NCBI RefSeq assembly: GCF_900069005.2
Contig: NZ_LN831279.1
Coordinates: 1,024,581-1,088,580 of the forward strand
Reading direction: 5' to 3'
From: Paenibacillus sp. GM2
Lineage (GTDB): Bacteria; Bacillota; Bacilli; Paenibacillales; Paenibacillaceae
Length of the DNA stretch: 64,000 nucleotides
Shown: piece by piece, positions 63,974-64,000 of the stretch
Position numbering within the stretch: the stretch's first letter is position 1
Layout: each line of letters starts with the position of its first letter
Position numbers and translations under genes: made by a program
Notes under the pieces: generated by a model
Told to the model about the DNA's origin: nothing
Seen by the model: only the letters and a program-made list of their open reading frames with translations
The model's database searches: none

Positions 63974-64000
63974 GGGAAGTTCATAATAAGATTGTTCTAA

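Overview
The window looks like a chromosomal stretch of a Paenibacillus-like member of the Bacillota. Many genes have their closest recognisable relatives in Bacillus and Paenibacillus (YcgQ/YcgR, CsaA, CtaA, YqzE, YqhG, YqhH). Ribosome binding sites are strong and GGAGG-like, TTG and GTG starts are common, and intrinsic terminators are numerous. No rRNA, tRNA, CRISPR array, complete insertion sequence or prophage was seen.

Layout. 1-6530: the end of a CobN-type chelatase gene, then a metal-homeostasis block (YcgQ/YcgR permease pair, a Zur-like Fur protein, and a NusG-domain-II membrane protein behind a candidate Zur box). 6688-8470: a gene-free block in which a 45-bp minisatellite alternates with two copies of a 370-bp repeat. 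8546-10827: a wHTH regulator, a patatin-like lipase and a CmpB-type membrane protein, each preceded by the same 22-bp motif. 11.1-19.1 kb: heme A synthase, a MocR regulator broken by a stop codon, CsaA, a nitrilase, an HD protein, a methyltransferase and a small regulator/PH-domain pair. 19.2-21.7 kb: degraded genes and an imported MerR-SDR cassette with mobilization remnants. 22.3-25.9 kb: ThuA and an AraC regulator, then a five-fold tandem array and a 10-bp periodic tract. 26-34.8 kb: an alpha-mannosidase locus (GH92, GH125, GH38, ROK kinase) with its own GntR/LacI-type regulator and three matching operators; the products suggest intracellular trimming of high-mannose N-glycan-type oligosaccharides.

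34.9-45 kb: cell-envelope genes (polysaccharide deacetylase-like, CwlD-like amidase), YqzE, YqhG/YqhH, and a B12-dependent ribonucleotide reductase behind NrdR-like boxes. CobN and NrdJ both point to cobalamin use. 45-48.4 kb: a sugar ABC importer without its own ATPase. 48.6-58.9 kb: two efflux-type loci under TetR regulators with visible palindromic operators, a YdcZ-Crp-YdcZ operon and a nucleotidase. 59-64 kb: a four-gene sugar or inositol-type catabolic operon with a divergent AraC regulator.

The most unusual content is non-coding. (1) A dispersed repeat is built from 38 copies of a 21-bp hyphenated palindrome (TAACGA-N9-TCGTTA, allowing mismatches). They form four-element forward-forward-reverse-reverse modules, eight of which keep exactly the same 50/62/50-bp spacing although the spacers differ. 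(2) A second family of about 300-395-bp elements carries 10-bp inverted ends (GTTCAAAAAG) and a conserved internal hairpin. (3) A 22-bp motif marks a small regulon. (4) There is a 10-bp periodic tract. Functions given for these are inference.
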